Positions 42,653 to 51,488 are shown, numbered from the stretch's first letter. The stretch is 64,000 nucleotides of DNA from Treponema sp. (GCA_022510925.1 JAFLSO010000009.1:1-64000); one strand, 5' to 3'. Numbers and translations: made by a program. Notes: generated from the letters alone by a model not told the origin.

Positions 42653-43927
42653 ATGAAAGCACGGTATTTAGCGGTTCTGGCCGCCATGACCGCTTTTTCT
42701 GCCGCCAGCGTGATGGCGTATGATGCCACGGCGAACATACGCATGAGCGGGAGCATTATGAGCGCCGACAAATCAAACGTCAAGGACAAGGCCGACCTTA
42801 CGTTCCTTACGAACAGCCCGGTGAACCAGCTGGACAATCCCGGTGACGGAATAGAGATTGACTTTGACGCGGGGATTGCGGGCGCGCACCTGGCCCTGTG
42901 GTACAAGACCGCTGTAAATAACGGCGCGGACGTTTACGAGAAAGACGACTGGGCGGCGCACTTCAGGCGCACTTACATTTACTTCCGCCCGGTGGACATG
43001 CTCACCCTGCAGCTGGGCTACGTGGGAGACGACACTTTCTTTAAGGAGCGCATAGACCAGTGGAAAGTGGGAAGCCCGTTCTCTATACAAGGCCGAAACT
43101 GGACATCTCACCCCGGCTACATAAACTGCAACGACGTGGAGGGCTGGGGATTCGGCGTTACCCTGCGCCCCATAACGGCCCTGGTGCTTAATGCGGGAAT
43201 CACACCGGCAAAAAAAGGCGGGTTTGACATTAGTGATGATAAAAAAGAAGTTTACACAAACCCAAGCATTTCATTTGATGGAGATGGAAATGCTTTAGTG
43301 GCACCTTGGGGTGTGGGAGCTAAATATTATTGGAAAAACTTTGAGTTCCAGGCATCGTATCGCCGTGGAATTAGCACCGAGGCTAATGTGGGGGATTACA
43401 AAAATTCATGGAGCGTGCTAAGGTTCGGCGCGGGCTACTCCGACTCCAACGTGTACGCGTTCGTGCAGCCGGTCTTTGGATTTGACTACGACCCAGAAAG
43501 CGACCGCGTGGCGCTCACAGGACTGTGCCTGGACCTTTACGGCGAGTATTATCTGAGCGCGTGGACGTTCATGCTCCATCTGCCTGTGACGCTCAGGTTC
43601 ACGGACGCCTCCGGCGACGTTAACTATATGGAGTGGGTGGCCGTGGCCAAGTACAACCTGGGCTCGTTCGGAAATCTGGACGACCTTAGCCCCTACGTGA
43701 AAGTAGGCTCCATCTGGGATGATGTGAATGTGGATAATGCGGCGTACCGCGTGTGGCGCCTGGACGACACGTTCAACGACTACTTTAACATGAGCGTGGC
43801 GGGCGGAGTTACGTTCAGCGTGGCTAACGCCAAAGTGGACGTAGCAGTGCAGTACACCAGATACAGCTCAAAGTATGACAAGGAATGGAACGTGAGCATT
43901 CCGTTCGGCGTGAAAATAACGTTCTGA
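42653..43927 (+). CDS. outer-membrane porin-like β-barrel protein of the β-glucan locus
   Basis: 424 residues: signal peptide ending near ASVMA, then many short amphipathic strands and aromatic girdles, ending in VSIPFGVKITF with the C-terminal Phe typical of outer-membrane barrels. Recognised as a porin by pattern, not by family. Its place before the lipoprotein and glycanase genes suggests oligosaccharide uptake. Codons about 184-253 (43205-43412) are AT-rich and use A/T-ending codons, unlike both flanks. Shine-Dalgarno TAGGAGG; an extended -10 (TG-A-TATTTT) lies about 60 bases upstream. Confidence 0.75.
   Translation: MKARYLAVLAAMTAFSAASVMAYDATANIRMSGSIMSADKSNVKDKADLTFLTNSPVNQLDNPGDGIEIDFDAGIAGAHLALWYKTAVNNGADVYEKDDWAAHFRRTYIYFRPVDMLTLQLGYVGDDTFFKERIDQWKVGSPFSIQGRNWTSHPGYINCNDVEGWGFGVTLRPITALVLNAGITPAKKGGFDISDDKKEVYTNPSISFDGDGNALVAPWGVGAKYYWKNFEFQASYRRGISTEANVGDYKNSWSVLRFGAGYSDSNVYAFVQPVFGFDYDPESDRVALTGLCLDLYGEYYLSAWTFMLHLPVTLRFTDASGDVNYMEWVAVAKYNLGSFGNLDDLSPYVKVGSIWDDVNVDNAAYRVWRLDDTFNDYFNMSVAGGVTFSVANAKVDVAVQYTRYSSKYDKEWNVSIPFGVKITF
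43205..43412 (+). other. AT-rich mosaic patch inside the porin gene
   Basis: About 200 bases rich in AAA, GAT, TTT, AAT and GAA codons, flanked on both sides by sequence rich in GAC, GCG, GGC and CTG codons. The reading frame is kept. It encodes a charged, Gly-rich stretch (DISDDKKEVYTNPS, FDGDGNALVAPWGVG) likely to be one or two surface loops plus strands. Confidence 0.65.
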
Positions 43928-44005
43928 AAAAGGGAAACGGCTGGCCCCGGAAGGCTCTTCTGCGGCCTGTGGAAATAAATAAAAACAGTACACAAGGAGT
44001 ACAAC

Positions 44006-45028
44006 ATGAAAAGATTCGGAAAAGTCTTAGGATTAGCGGTGCTGACAGCGGCGGCCGCAGTGTTTATGGGATGCCCCACGCCAGGTGATGATACGGGGGG
44101 GGGCTTATGGGATACTAAGGGGATAGAACTCATAGAGTCTCTTGCGGGAAAATCCGTCAGCTGGGAAGATGGAGGTGCCATAAAGGTACCCTCATCTTAC
44201 GCGAAAAGACTGCAGGTAGGCTCCAAAGTAATATTTGAACTTGCAACGTTTGATAACGGCAGTGCTGGCCCATACATTGAGCTGCACGTAGAAGATGGAT
44301 CATGGAATACGCTTGATCCTGCTTCCGACTTTATAAAATATTATGATGCTAAAGGGAGCAGAGTTTCTGTGACACAAGAAATGGATGACTCTGTGGCTAC
44401 GGGCAGATGGAAAATCAATGTGGATGCAGGGACGTATTACTTTGAGGTAACGGAAACGAATCTTTCTAAACTGAAAGGAGGATTTGCTTTTCAGGGAAAC
44501 TTTAAATTAGTTAAAGTAGGTCTTACAAACCTTGCGGAAGCCGAGCAGTCCGAGGCGGCCGTTTACTCCGGCGATGAGATTACTTTAAAATTGGAGTCTG
44601 GCTCTGCGGAAAATGGCGGGGTCCCTGTTCTTCGTATGGCCTATTATCGTAGCGATGCAACAGATTTAAAGCTGACACTTTCTAACGTTAACCTTATTGT
44701 AAAGAAAGGAGATGCAACTGTTACAACAAATGAGGAATATGAATTCAACCTCAATATTTATGATGGACAAACCCCCAATAAAGAATATAATACAGATATA
44801 CCGCTGGGTAATACAGTGCTAAAATCTGGTGACACTTTTACAATCAAACTTGAAAGCGCAACCGTCGACGGAACCGATGATGTTACCGATAGTGTCATCT
44901 CCTCTATCGAAATATTTGCCTTTGACAATAGCGCAGCTGGTAACTACAAAATACTTTCTGGTGAAAACAAACCTAAGCTCATCACCAAGAAAAACGGAGC
45001 CCCGATTTCACCAGCACCAGCTGAATAA
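44006..45028 (+). CDS. surface-type lipoprotein with a G9 tract, possibly carbohydrate-binding
   Basis: 340 residues. A lipoprotein signal (AAAAVFMGC, Cys23) is followed seven residues later by a run of nine Gs coding TGGG (residues 30-33). Residues 40-170 resemble jelly-roll modules found in fibre-degrading bacteria (VPSSYAKRLQVGSKVIFEL, HVEDGSWNTL, GGFAFQGNFKLVKVGL), so a glycan-binding role is inferred. A second β-rich module fills 175-325. The body is AT-rich while the signal part is GC-rich. It follows the porin by 78 bases with no terminator between, so they form a pair. Shine-Dalgarno AAGGAG. Confidence 0.78.
   Translation: MKRFGKVLGLAVLTAAAAVFMGCPTPGDDTGGGLWDTKGIELIESLAGKSVSWEDGGAIKVPSSYAKRLQVGSKVIFELATFDNGSAGPYIELHVEDGSWNTLDPASDFIKYYDAKGSRVSVTQEMDDSVATGRWKINVDAGTYYFEVTETNLSKLKGGFAFQGNFKLVKVGLTNLAEAEQSEAAVYSGDEITLKLESGSAENGGVPVLRMAYYRSDATDLKLTLSNVNLIVKKGDATVTTNEEYEFNLNIYDGQTPNKEYNTDIPLGNTVLKSGDTFTIKLESATVDGTDDVTDSVISSIEIFAFDNSAAGNYKILSGENKPKLITKKNGAPISPAPAE
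44095..44103 (+). repeat. G9 homopolymer (candidate phase-variation tract)
   Basis: Nine Gs in frame inside the lipoprotein gene. With ten Gs the frame reads to TAA within five codons after the tract; with eight Gs it reaches TAG within eight. Only lengths of 9 modulo 3 give the full protein. Confidence 0.8.
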
Positions 45029-45079
45029 GCCCGTCAAGGCTTTGTTCCCGCTCAGTCCAACCGTCTGAGTACCATTCAT

Positions 45080-45128
45080 GCCACTGCACGTCAATCATGC
45101 TGTTGCCGCCGCAGTGGCAGTTTTTTTT
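45080..45128 (+). terminator. terminator after the porin-lipoprotein unit
   Basis: 8-bp stem GCCACTGC/GCAGTGGC (45080-45087 with 45111-45118), 23-base loop, then TTTTTTTT at 45121-45128. Confidence 0.82.
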
Positions 45129-45174
45129 AGCGCGGAAGCATAATCCCGCGCAGTGCCGGAGCATGGCCGGGCAG

Positions 45175-45211
45175 TATGCTAAAGCATAACCGAGTGGTAT
45201 GCTAAAGCATA
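45175..45211 (+). repeat. tandem palindromes upstream of the GH16 gene
   Basis: The 14-base palindrome TATGCT-AA-AGCATA occurs at 45175-45188 and again at 45198-45211, 23 bases apart, i.e. about two helical turns. Looser relatives (AAGCATAATCCCGCGC, AGCATAGTCCCGCGC, GCGTAAGCGTAGTCCGC) surround it between 45135 and 45240. They could be operators for the glucanase gene or a small repeat family. Confidence 0.6.
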
Positions 45212-45300
45212 GTCCCGCGCGCTGCGTAAGCGTAGTCCGCCCGCATAAGGGAGGCATGCCGCACCCGCCGGCAGACGGCGGTAAAACTACTGGAGGTTAT

Positions 45301-47625
45301 ATGAGATTTGTAAAGAGGATTCTTATGGCAAGCACGGCGCTGGCACTGGCCGCGGCCGCTTCCGCACAGCAGGGCAAGCCCTCGGCGTACACTGACGCGG
45401 ACCTGGTATGGCAGGACGACTTCAACGGCAAGAAGCTGAGCGCAAAGGACTGGAATTTTGAATTCCACGAGCCCGGCTGGGTCAACGCGGAGCTTCAGAG
45501 CTACGGAGACAGCGCCAAGAACACTTACATCAAGGACGGCTGCCTTGTCATACAGGCGCTTAAAAAAGAGAACAAGGACGGCACCGTGGAGTACACCTCG
45601 GGCAGAATAAACACCATGGGAAAACATGAGTTCACTTACGGCCGTTTCGAGGCGCGCCTGCGCGTTCCCACAGGACAGGGATTCCTGCCTGCGTTCTGGA
45701 TGATGCCCGGAGACGAGAGCTACTACGGCCAGTGGCCCAAGTGCGGCGAGATAGACATCATGGAGGTTATGGGACAGGAGACCGACAAGCTCTACGGAAC
45801 GCTGCACTTCGGCGAGCCGCACTCGCAGGCGCAGGGCATACACTACGCGGAGGAGGGGCATAATTTCGCGGACGAATTCCATGTGTTCGCCGTGGAGTGG
45901 GAGCCGGGAGAAATCCGCTGGTACTGCGACGGCGTGAACTACAAGACCGTGAACGACTGGTTCACCAAAAGGCCGGGATTCGGGGAGGTCACTTATCCCG
46001 CTCCGTTCGACCAGCCGTTCTACATAATACTGAATGTGGCGGTGGGAGGAAGCTGGGTGGGCTACCCCGACGAGACCACAAGCTTCGATCCCTCCACGGA
46101 CGCGGCAAAAATGTACGTGGACTATGTTAAGGTGTACCAGAAAAAGTCCTACGATGAGGACGTGGACAAGCCAGAGCGCGCTCCTGTGGTGGCCGCTGTG
46201 GACGCATCAGGTAACATGGTCAGGGAGCAGAAGTCCGCGTGGGAATTCCTAAAGGCGGGCGGCGGCGCGGGCAGTGCCGAGACTGACGGCAAGAGCCACA
46301 CCATCACCACGCAGAACGAGGGCAACCTGGAGTATTCCATACAGTACGTGCAGGCGAACGTTCCGCTCAACATGGGATTCAAATACCGCTACTCCTTTGA
46401 CGCATGGGCGGACGAGGAGCGCACCATGATTACGGGAATAAGCGCACCGAACAACAGCTACGAGCGCAGGTTCGGCGACGTGAAAGTGAAGCTCGGAACT
46501 AAAAGGCAGCATTACAGCTATGACTTCGAGATGATGGCGGACTCAGACCCCGCCTGCCGCATAGAATTCAACTGCGGAGCGCAGGGCTCCAGGGCAACCA
46601 TCCACATAGCGAACGTGCGGCTTGAGAAAACAGGGGAGATTGATTTTTCTGCGCAGGGAAGAGGCAGCCTTCCTGACGGCAACTGCATTTTCAACGGCCA
46701 GTTCCAGGAGGGCAAGGGCAGGCTGGAGCACTGGGAGATAGTCAACGGCGTGGGAGCGAGCGTGGGCGTAACAAAAGACAAAGCCAGAATGCTCTTCGTG
46801 GAGTCGCCCAAAAAAGCCAGGCCCGAGGACGTAATTGTAAGGCAGACGGGGCTTGAGCTTGAGGGAGGAAAAACCTACACGGTCAAATTCGACGCGTTCG
46901 CCACCAAGACCACATATCTTACGGTAAAGTTCGCGGACCAGACCAAGACCGAGCGCGTCATGGCCCTTCCCCGTCCCGACCCGTCCAAGCCCGGCGCTAA
47001 GCCCGCCGTTCCCGGACACTACGAGTGGAAATACACTCCCGCCGCCGACACTACGATTGACCTGGAGCTTCTTCTGGGCACTGACGGCGCCACGATTTAT
47101 CTGGACAACGTCTATGTGAAAGAGAACGCGGTGGTTATTAACGGCGAGTTTGACAGGGGCATGAGCGGATGGGAGCTCTACGCGCATCCCAACTCCAGCG
47201 TATCGTCAGAGATAACGGAGACGGACGGCGACAAGCAGGTGTCGGTCACAATCGATAAAACCGGAAACCTGGACTGGATGATACAGCTCAAGCAGAACGG
47301 CTGCCTTCTGGAGAAAGGAAAGACCTACAGAATCTCGCTCAGGGCAAAGAGCGACATGGAGCGCATGATTATGCTCGCGCTGCAGAGGGACGGCACCAGC
47401 GACGACAACTGGTTCCCGTACTCCAACACGCTTAAGTTCAAGGTGACTCCCGAATGGCAGAGCTACGACTGGACGTTCACCATGGGGCGCGACACGGACC
47501 CCAACGTAATCTTCACCATATCCATGGGCGCCGTCTCCGACAAAATGATAAACAAAACCCACACCATAACGATTGACTCAATCCGCGTGGAGGAGATGGA
47601 GAAGGACAGCGGAGCCAGAAAGTAG
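45301..47625 (+). CDS. exported GH16 β-glucanase (laminarinase/lichenase type) with three CBM4/9-like modules
   Basis: 774 residues from the ATG at 45301 (Shine-Dalgarno GGAGG; signal peptide ALAAAASA). GH16 catalytic domain about 28-290 with the motif E150-I-D152-I-M-E155 (nucleophile and acid/base), plus WVNAELQSY and FYIILNVAVGG. Three CBM4/9-like β-sandwiches follow at about 310-455, 465-615 and 615-765 (for example IFNGQFQEGKGRLEHWEI, INGEFDRGMSGWELY). It should cut β-1,3 or mixed β-1,3-1,4 glucans outside the cytoplasm. Upstream in-frame ATGs from 45199 lie in the palindrome region and are rejected. Confidence 0.93.
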   Translation: MRFVKRILMASTALALAAAASAQQGKPSAYTDADLVWQDDFNGKKLSAKDWNFEFHEPGWVNAELQSYGDSAKNTYIKDGCLVIQALKKENKDGTVEYTSGRINTMGKHEFTYGRFEARLRVPTGQGFLPAFWMMPGDESYYGQWPKCGEIDIMEVMGQETDKLYGTLHFGEPHSQAQGIHYAEEGHNFADEFHVFAVEWEPGEIRWYCDGVNYKTVNDWFTKRPGFGEVTYPAPFDQPFYIILNVAVGGSWVGYPDETTSFDPSTDAAKMYVDYVKVYQKKSYDEDVDKPERAPVVAAVDASGNMVREQKSAWEFLKAGGGAGSAETDGKSHTITTQNEGNLEYSIQYVQANVPLNMGFKYRYSFDAWADEERTMITGISAPNNSYERRFGDVKVKLGTKRQHYSYDFEMMADSDPACRIEFNCGAQGSRATIHIANVRLEKTGEIDFSAQGRGSLPDGNCIFNGQFQEGKGRLEHWEIVNGVGASVGVTKDKARMLFVESPKKARPEDVIVRQTGLELEGGKTYTVKFDAFATKTTYLTVKFADQTKTERVMALPRPDPSKPGAKPAVPGHYEWKYTPAADTTIDLELLLGTDGATIYLDNVYVKENAVVINGEFDRGMSGWELYAHPNSSVSSEITETDGDKQVSVTIDKTGNLDWMIQLKQNGCLLEKGKTYRISLRAKSDMERMIMLALQRDGTSDDNWFPYSNTLKFKVTPEWQSYDWTFTMGRDTDPNVIFTISMGAVSDKMINKTHTITIDSIRVEEMEKDSGARK

Positions 47626-47637
47626 CCTGCTGTGCCG

Positions 47638-47680
47638 CAGGGCTTTCTCCGGGGCAGAGTGCGCTCCGGGGAAGCCCTGA
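47638..47680 (+). terminator. terminator after the GH16 gene
   Basis: 8-bp stem CAGGGCTT/AAGCCCTG (47638-47645 with 47672-47679) with an internal CTCCGGGG repeat in the loop, followed by AAATTCTTTTAA. The T tract is weak. Confidence 0.6.
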
Positions 47681-47729
47681 AATTCTTTTAAGCCCGCTCC
47701 GGGCAGATTTATTTTACGGAGGCATCCTT

Positions 47730-49454
47730 ATGAACGCCGGAAGGATTATCAGGGGCGCGATTTTTGCGTCCCTTGCGGCTTTAGCGCTCTCTCTGTGCGC
47801 GTGCGATTTTTTCATGGGAGGCAGGAACCCGGGAGACGGACAGCAGTCCGGGTCAGGAACAGGCAGCTCATTCGACTCCGATGCCACGGGAAGAATGGGC
47901 GCGGGCTGGAACCTGGGGAACACGCTGGACGCAAACTCGATGTGGGACAAAACTAATCTGGGTCTCAGCACGGAAACCAGCTGGGGGATGCCCTATACCA
48001 CGCAGGAGATGATTCGTGCGGTAAAGGTCCGCGGATTTAAAACCATCCGCATACCGGTAAGCTGGCACAACCACATGACAGGCCCCGGCCTTACCGTAGA
48101 CCCCGAGTGGCTTTCCCGCGTCAGGCAGATTGTGGACTGGGCCCTGGGCGAGGATATGTTCGTAATCATAAACATCCATCATGACAACCTTACGAGCGCT
48201 ATGCTCAATTCCACCTACGGCTTCACAGTGAACACGAATCAGAGCGAGCAGGAGACTTCCCTCGCCTACATAAAGGCCGTGTGGCGTCAGGTGGCGGAAT
48301 GCTTCAAGGATTACGGCGACGCCCTTATCTTTGAGGTCCTGAATGAGCCCAGGAACCGCGATGCCCAGAACGACGGTTTTACCGCGCCCGGAAATCTGGC
48401 GGCCCTCAACAAGGTCATATCACGCTACAATCAGGCGGCGCTTGACACCATAAGAGACGCCGGCGGAAAGAACGAGTCCCGCTACGTGATGGTCCCCATG
48501 TACGCCGCCTCACCCTACGACACGGAAGGCTGGACTTTCCCCGCCGACAGCGCGCAGGGCAGGGTGCTTGTCTCCGCGCATGCCTATACCCCGTATGAGT
48601 TCTGCATGAGCGACACATCGGACAAAACGTTTGAGACCAACGATGAGGGTGCCGCCATAGACTATCTGTTCGGCATGCTCAAAGATAAATTCACTGACAA
48701 AGGGTACGGCGTTGTGATAGGTGAGGCCAGCGCCACGGACAAAAACAACACCGCCGAGAGGCTCAGGTGGTTCGACTACTACTGCAACAAGGCAAAGGAC
48801 TGCGGCATAAGCGTGGTTCTGTGGGACAACATGACAATCGCCAAGGAAAGCGGCGGCAAGGGCGACATTCAAAGCGGAGAGTGCCACGGCTACTTTAACA
48901 GGAATCGCCTCTCATGGTACTTTCCCACGCTCGTGGAGAAGATGACTTCTGTCCTGAAGGACGCGGGCACGGGAATAAACGTCTCCGATGATGACGGGGA
49001 AAGCACTCCCGATGGAGACACATCACCGCTGCCTGATTTGTCCGGCCTGACGAAAGTCTACAACGCAAAAGGAGATGAGCTTACAATCTCCCTCCCGGTG
49101 AACCGCTACAAGGCAGATGACGAACAGGAAGAGAGAGACCACGGAGTCCAGTTCGCTGACGAGGGAAGCAAATACATTGACAGAGCCAGTAAGGGAGACT
49201 CATACACCATAGTGATGAAAGGCACCGCCACCGATGATTTTACCGCGAACGTGCAGTTCCTGACTAAGGCGTGGAGCGGTTTGGGCACCGGTGAAATCAA
49301 AGCCAATTTCACAAAATCTTTGTTTGAGGTCCGCACCACTTTCACTTTCAATGCCGACACGGAAGATGGCTTCAGGTTCGTAATCAATAACTCGGAAATA
49401 AGCAGCGAAACAAGGACGCTCAATCTTACGGAATTCGCCATATATAAAAAGTAA
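47730..49454 (+). CDS. lipoprotein GH5 endo-β-glucanase (GH5_4-like)
   Basis: 574 residues. Lipoprotein signal with lipobox LCAC (Cys25) and a Gly/Ser linker, then GH5 at about 52-415: MGAGWNLGNTLDANSMWD, GFKTIRIPVSWHNHM, acid/base Glu206 in FEVLNEPR and nucleophile Glu333 in VVIGEASATDKNN. A 130-residue β-rich C-terminal module (445-574) may bind carbohydrate. The enzyme would act at a membrane surface on cellulose, β-glucan or xyloglucan. It is a paralogue of the GH5 at 59404. Shine-Dalgarno ACGGAGG. Confidence 0.92.
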   Translation: MNAGRIIRGAIFASLAALALSLCACDFFMGGRNPGDGQQSGSGTGSSFDSDATGRMGAGWNLGNTLDANSMWDKTNLGLSTETSWGMPYTTQEMIRAVKVRGFKTIRIPVSWHNHMTGPGLTVDPEWLSRVRQIVDWALGEDMFVIINIHHDNLTSAMLNSTYGFTVNTNQSEQETSLAYIKAVWRQVAECFKDYGDALIFEVLNEPRNRDAQNDGFTAPGNLAALNKVISRYNQAALDTIRDAGGKNESRYVMVPMYAASPYDTEGWTFPADSAQGRVLVSAHAYTPYEFCMSDTSDKTFETNDEGAAIDYLFGMLKDKFTDKGYGVVIGEASATDKNNTAERLRWFDYYCNKAKDCGISVVLWDNMTIAKESGGKGDIQSGECHGYFNRNRLSWYFPTLVEKMTSVLKDAGTGINVSDDDGESTPDGDTSPLPDLSGLTKVYNAKGDELTISLPVNRYKADDEQEERDHGVQFADEGSKYIDRASKGDSYTIVMKGTATDDFTANVQFLTKAWSGLGTGEIKANFTKSLFEVRTTFTFNADTEDGFRFVINNSEISSETRTLNLTEFAIYKK

Positions 49455-49476
49455 AGGCCTGCGGCAAAGCCCGCGC

Positions 49477-49508
49477 AGCACCATCGCACGGCGCGGTGGT
49501 GCTTTTTT
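49477..49508 (+). terminator. terminator after the lipoprotein GH5 gene
   Basis: Stem AGCACC/GGTGCT (49477-49482 with 49498-49503), extended by further inner pairs, and a T6 tract to 49508. Confidence 0.82.
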
Positions 49509-49557
49509 GTTCACGAAAGAAATCATCCTTGGCGGACGGGATTTAAAACTAAAAGGA

Positions 49558-49593
49558 CGGAATGACAAACTGGCTTTAATGAGTGTCATTCCG
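49558..49593 (-). terminator. candidate terminator of the sugar ABC operon
   Basis: A 10-bp inverted repeat CGGAATGACA/TGTCATTCCG (49558-49567 with 49584-49593), followed on the minus strand by TCCTTTTAGTTTT. It lies 105 bases after the last permease gene. A second palindrome GCGGGA-TAT-TCCCGC is at 49621-49635. Confidence 0.55.
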
Positions 49594-49698
49594 CCCCTAA
49601 AAAGGAGGACTGTTTTCAATGCGGGATATTCCCGCCATCACGCCGCTTGTAAAATCAGACCCGGCACAGCACGCCGGTCAGTTTCCGCGGCGTCCGCA

Positions 49699-50553
49699 TC
49701 ACTCTTTGACTCCGCCCTGCGTGGCGCCTTTTATTATGTTCTTTGAGAGAATCAGGTAAATTATCACAAGCGGTATTATCGCTATGCAAATCATCATGTA
49801 CACCTGTCCCATGTCAAAGTTCTTGTAGTCCGCCCCGCGGAGCTGCGCTATAAGGATGGGGATTGTCTTTTTGGAGTCGCTGTCTATGACCAGAGCCGGA
49901 GTAAAATAATTGTTCCATGAGCTTACGAACGAGAAAATCGCCTGCACCGCTATGGCCGGTTTCATCATGGGAACGACTATGGTGTTGAATGTCCTGAACT
50001 CATTGCAGCCGTCCACGCGCGCGGCCTCCACTATGGAGAACGGCAGGGTGGACTGCATGGCCTGGTACATGTAGAAGAACACCACGGGAGACGCTATGGC
50101 AGGAATGTAAAGCGCGGCCAGAGTGTCCAGCATGCCGAGCCTCTCCAGCAGTTTTATGAATCCCAGCGCGCTTACCTGGGCGGGAATCATCATAACGCCC
50201 AGAATGAAATTGAACGCGGCATCGCGCCCCTTGAACCTGTACATGTAAACGCCGTATGCGGTCATGGATGAGAAATACGTGGTAAGGGCCGCGCTCATCA
50301 CGGACACAAAAACGCTGTTGAACAGGGCGCGCAGTATGGGAGTGTTTTTGTCCTGCAGAAGATTCACCAGGTTCCTTATGAAATTAGTTCCCGGAATGAA
50401 AGAGAATCCCAGCTGTATCTGCGCATGAGTCCGCGTGGAATTTATTATCAGCACATAAAACGGGAACAGCGATATGGCGGCCAGCACAATCAGGAAAATG
50501 TAGCACAGCCTTTGCCGTATAAAAAGTCCGCGGATTTTTCCGTCTCCAATCAT
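49699..50553 (-). CDS. carbohydrate ABC transporter permease (MalG type)
   Basis: 284 residues, six membrane helices and the coupling loop SIVEAARVDGCNEFRTFNTIVVPMMKPA (EAA motif). Second permease of a CUT1-type oligosaccharide importer; its start overlaps the MalF-type stop by four bases. Given the cellobiose phosphorylase and β-glucosidase nearby, cellodextrins are the likely cargo. Confidence 0.92.
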   Translation of the reverse strand: MIGDGKIRGLFIRQRLCYIFLIVLAAISLFPFYVLIINSTRTHAQIQLGFSFIPGTNFIRNLVNLLQDKNTPILRALFNSVFVSVMSAALTTYFSSMTAYGVYMYRFKGRDAAFNFILGVMMIPAQVSALGFIKLLERLGMLDTLAALYIPAIASPVVFFYMYQAMQSTLPFSIVEAARVDGCNEFRTFNTIVVPMMKPAIAVQAIFSFVSSWNNYFTPALVIDSDSKKTIPILIAQLRGADYKNFDMGQVYMMICIAIIPLVIIYLILSKNIIKGATQGGVKE

Positions 50554-51488
50554 CTGGCACCTCCCTTAGAATTCCTGAACTGCTTCATTGTGATTGAGTA
50601 CACCGAGAAGCTCAGTACGCCCGTTACAATGAACGTTATCACGGAGACTGCTCCGGCCATGCCGTAGTTTTTGTTCGCAAGATGCTTGTTAAGGTACATG
50701 ATTATGGTCATGCTGGTGCGGTTGGGGATTCCCTCGCCGTTAGTAAGAATCTGCGGAATGTCGAACATCTGTATGCCGCCTATAAGGCTTGTGATAATCA
50801 CGTAAACGAAAATGGGCATCAGAAGCGGAAGCGTTACCCTGAAGAAAATCTGCAGCGGGGACGCGCCGTCTATCCTGGCCGCCTCGAACAGGCTCTCATC
50901 TATGCCCATGATTCCCGCCATAAGAAGAATGGTAGTGTTACCGTACCACATCAGGCAGTTCATTATGGCCACCAGAGCGTGCACCCAGCGCTCGGACTCA
51001 AAGAACCTTACGTTCTCAGATATGAGGCCTACCTTTAAGAGAAGCTGGTTCATGGGTCCTTCAGGAGAGAACAGCGTGAAGAACAGCATCGCGAACGCGC
51101 TGGCCATTATAAGGTTAGGCATGTAGATTACCGTCTTAAAGAACTGCTGTCCCTTAAGCCGCAGCTCCGTGTTGGTGAACCACACCGACAGCAGCAGGGA
51201 AAAAACAATCTGCGGAACGAATCCCAGAATCCACATGACCAGGGTGTTCTTAGCGTAGACCAGAATGTTGTCGTCAAAGATGCGCCTGAAATTCTCAAAG
51301 CCTATGAAGCGCGGCCCCACCACAGTGAGCCCCACGCGGTAATTCTCGAACAGGCTGTTCACGAACGTGGAGATGAGCGGTATGAGCTGGAACACGGTGA
51401 ACACGATGAAAAACGGAGCGATGAAAAAGTAGCCCCAGTTATCGTAATTCACTTTCCTGCGCTTTTTGATTTTCTTTTCTTCTGTCAT
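50550..51488 (-). CDS. carbohydrate ABC transporter permease (MalF type)
   Basis: 312 residues from the ATG at 51488 (Shine-Dalgarno GGGAG). Six helices with EAA motif LFEAARIDGASPLQIFFRVTLPLLMP. A basic N terminus (KKIKKRRKVNYDNWG) precedes the first helix. No ATPase gene is in the cluster, so a shared MsmK/MalK-type ATPase encoded elsewhere must drive it. Confidence 0.92.
   Translation of the reverse strand: MTEEKKIKKRRKVNYDNWGYFFIAPFFIVFTVFQLIPLISTFVNSLFENYRVGLTVVGPRFIGFENFRRIFDDNILVYAKNTLVMWILGFVPQIVFSLLLSVWFTNTELRLKGQQFFKTVIYMPNLIMASAFAMLFFTLFSPEGPMNQLLLKVGLISENVRFFESERWVHALVAIMNCLMWYGNTTILLMAGIMGIDESLFEAARIDGASPLQIFFRVTLPLLMPIFVYVIITSLIGGIQMFDIPQILTNGEGIPNRTSMTIIMYLNKHLANKNYGMAGAVSVITFIVTGVLSFSVYSITMKQFRNSKGGAR

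Noticed and set aside
45199..45300. An upstream extension of the GH16 protein by 34 residues
   Set aside because: It would translate the palindrome region; the ATG at 45301 has a strong Shine-Dalgarno and an ideal signal peptide.
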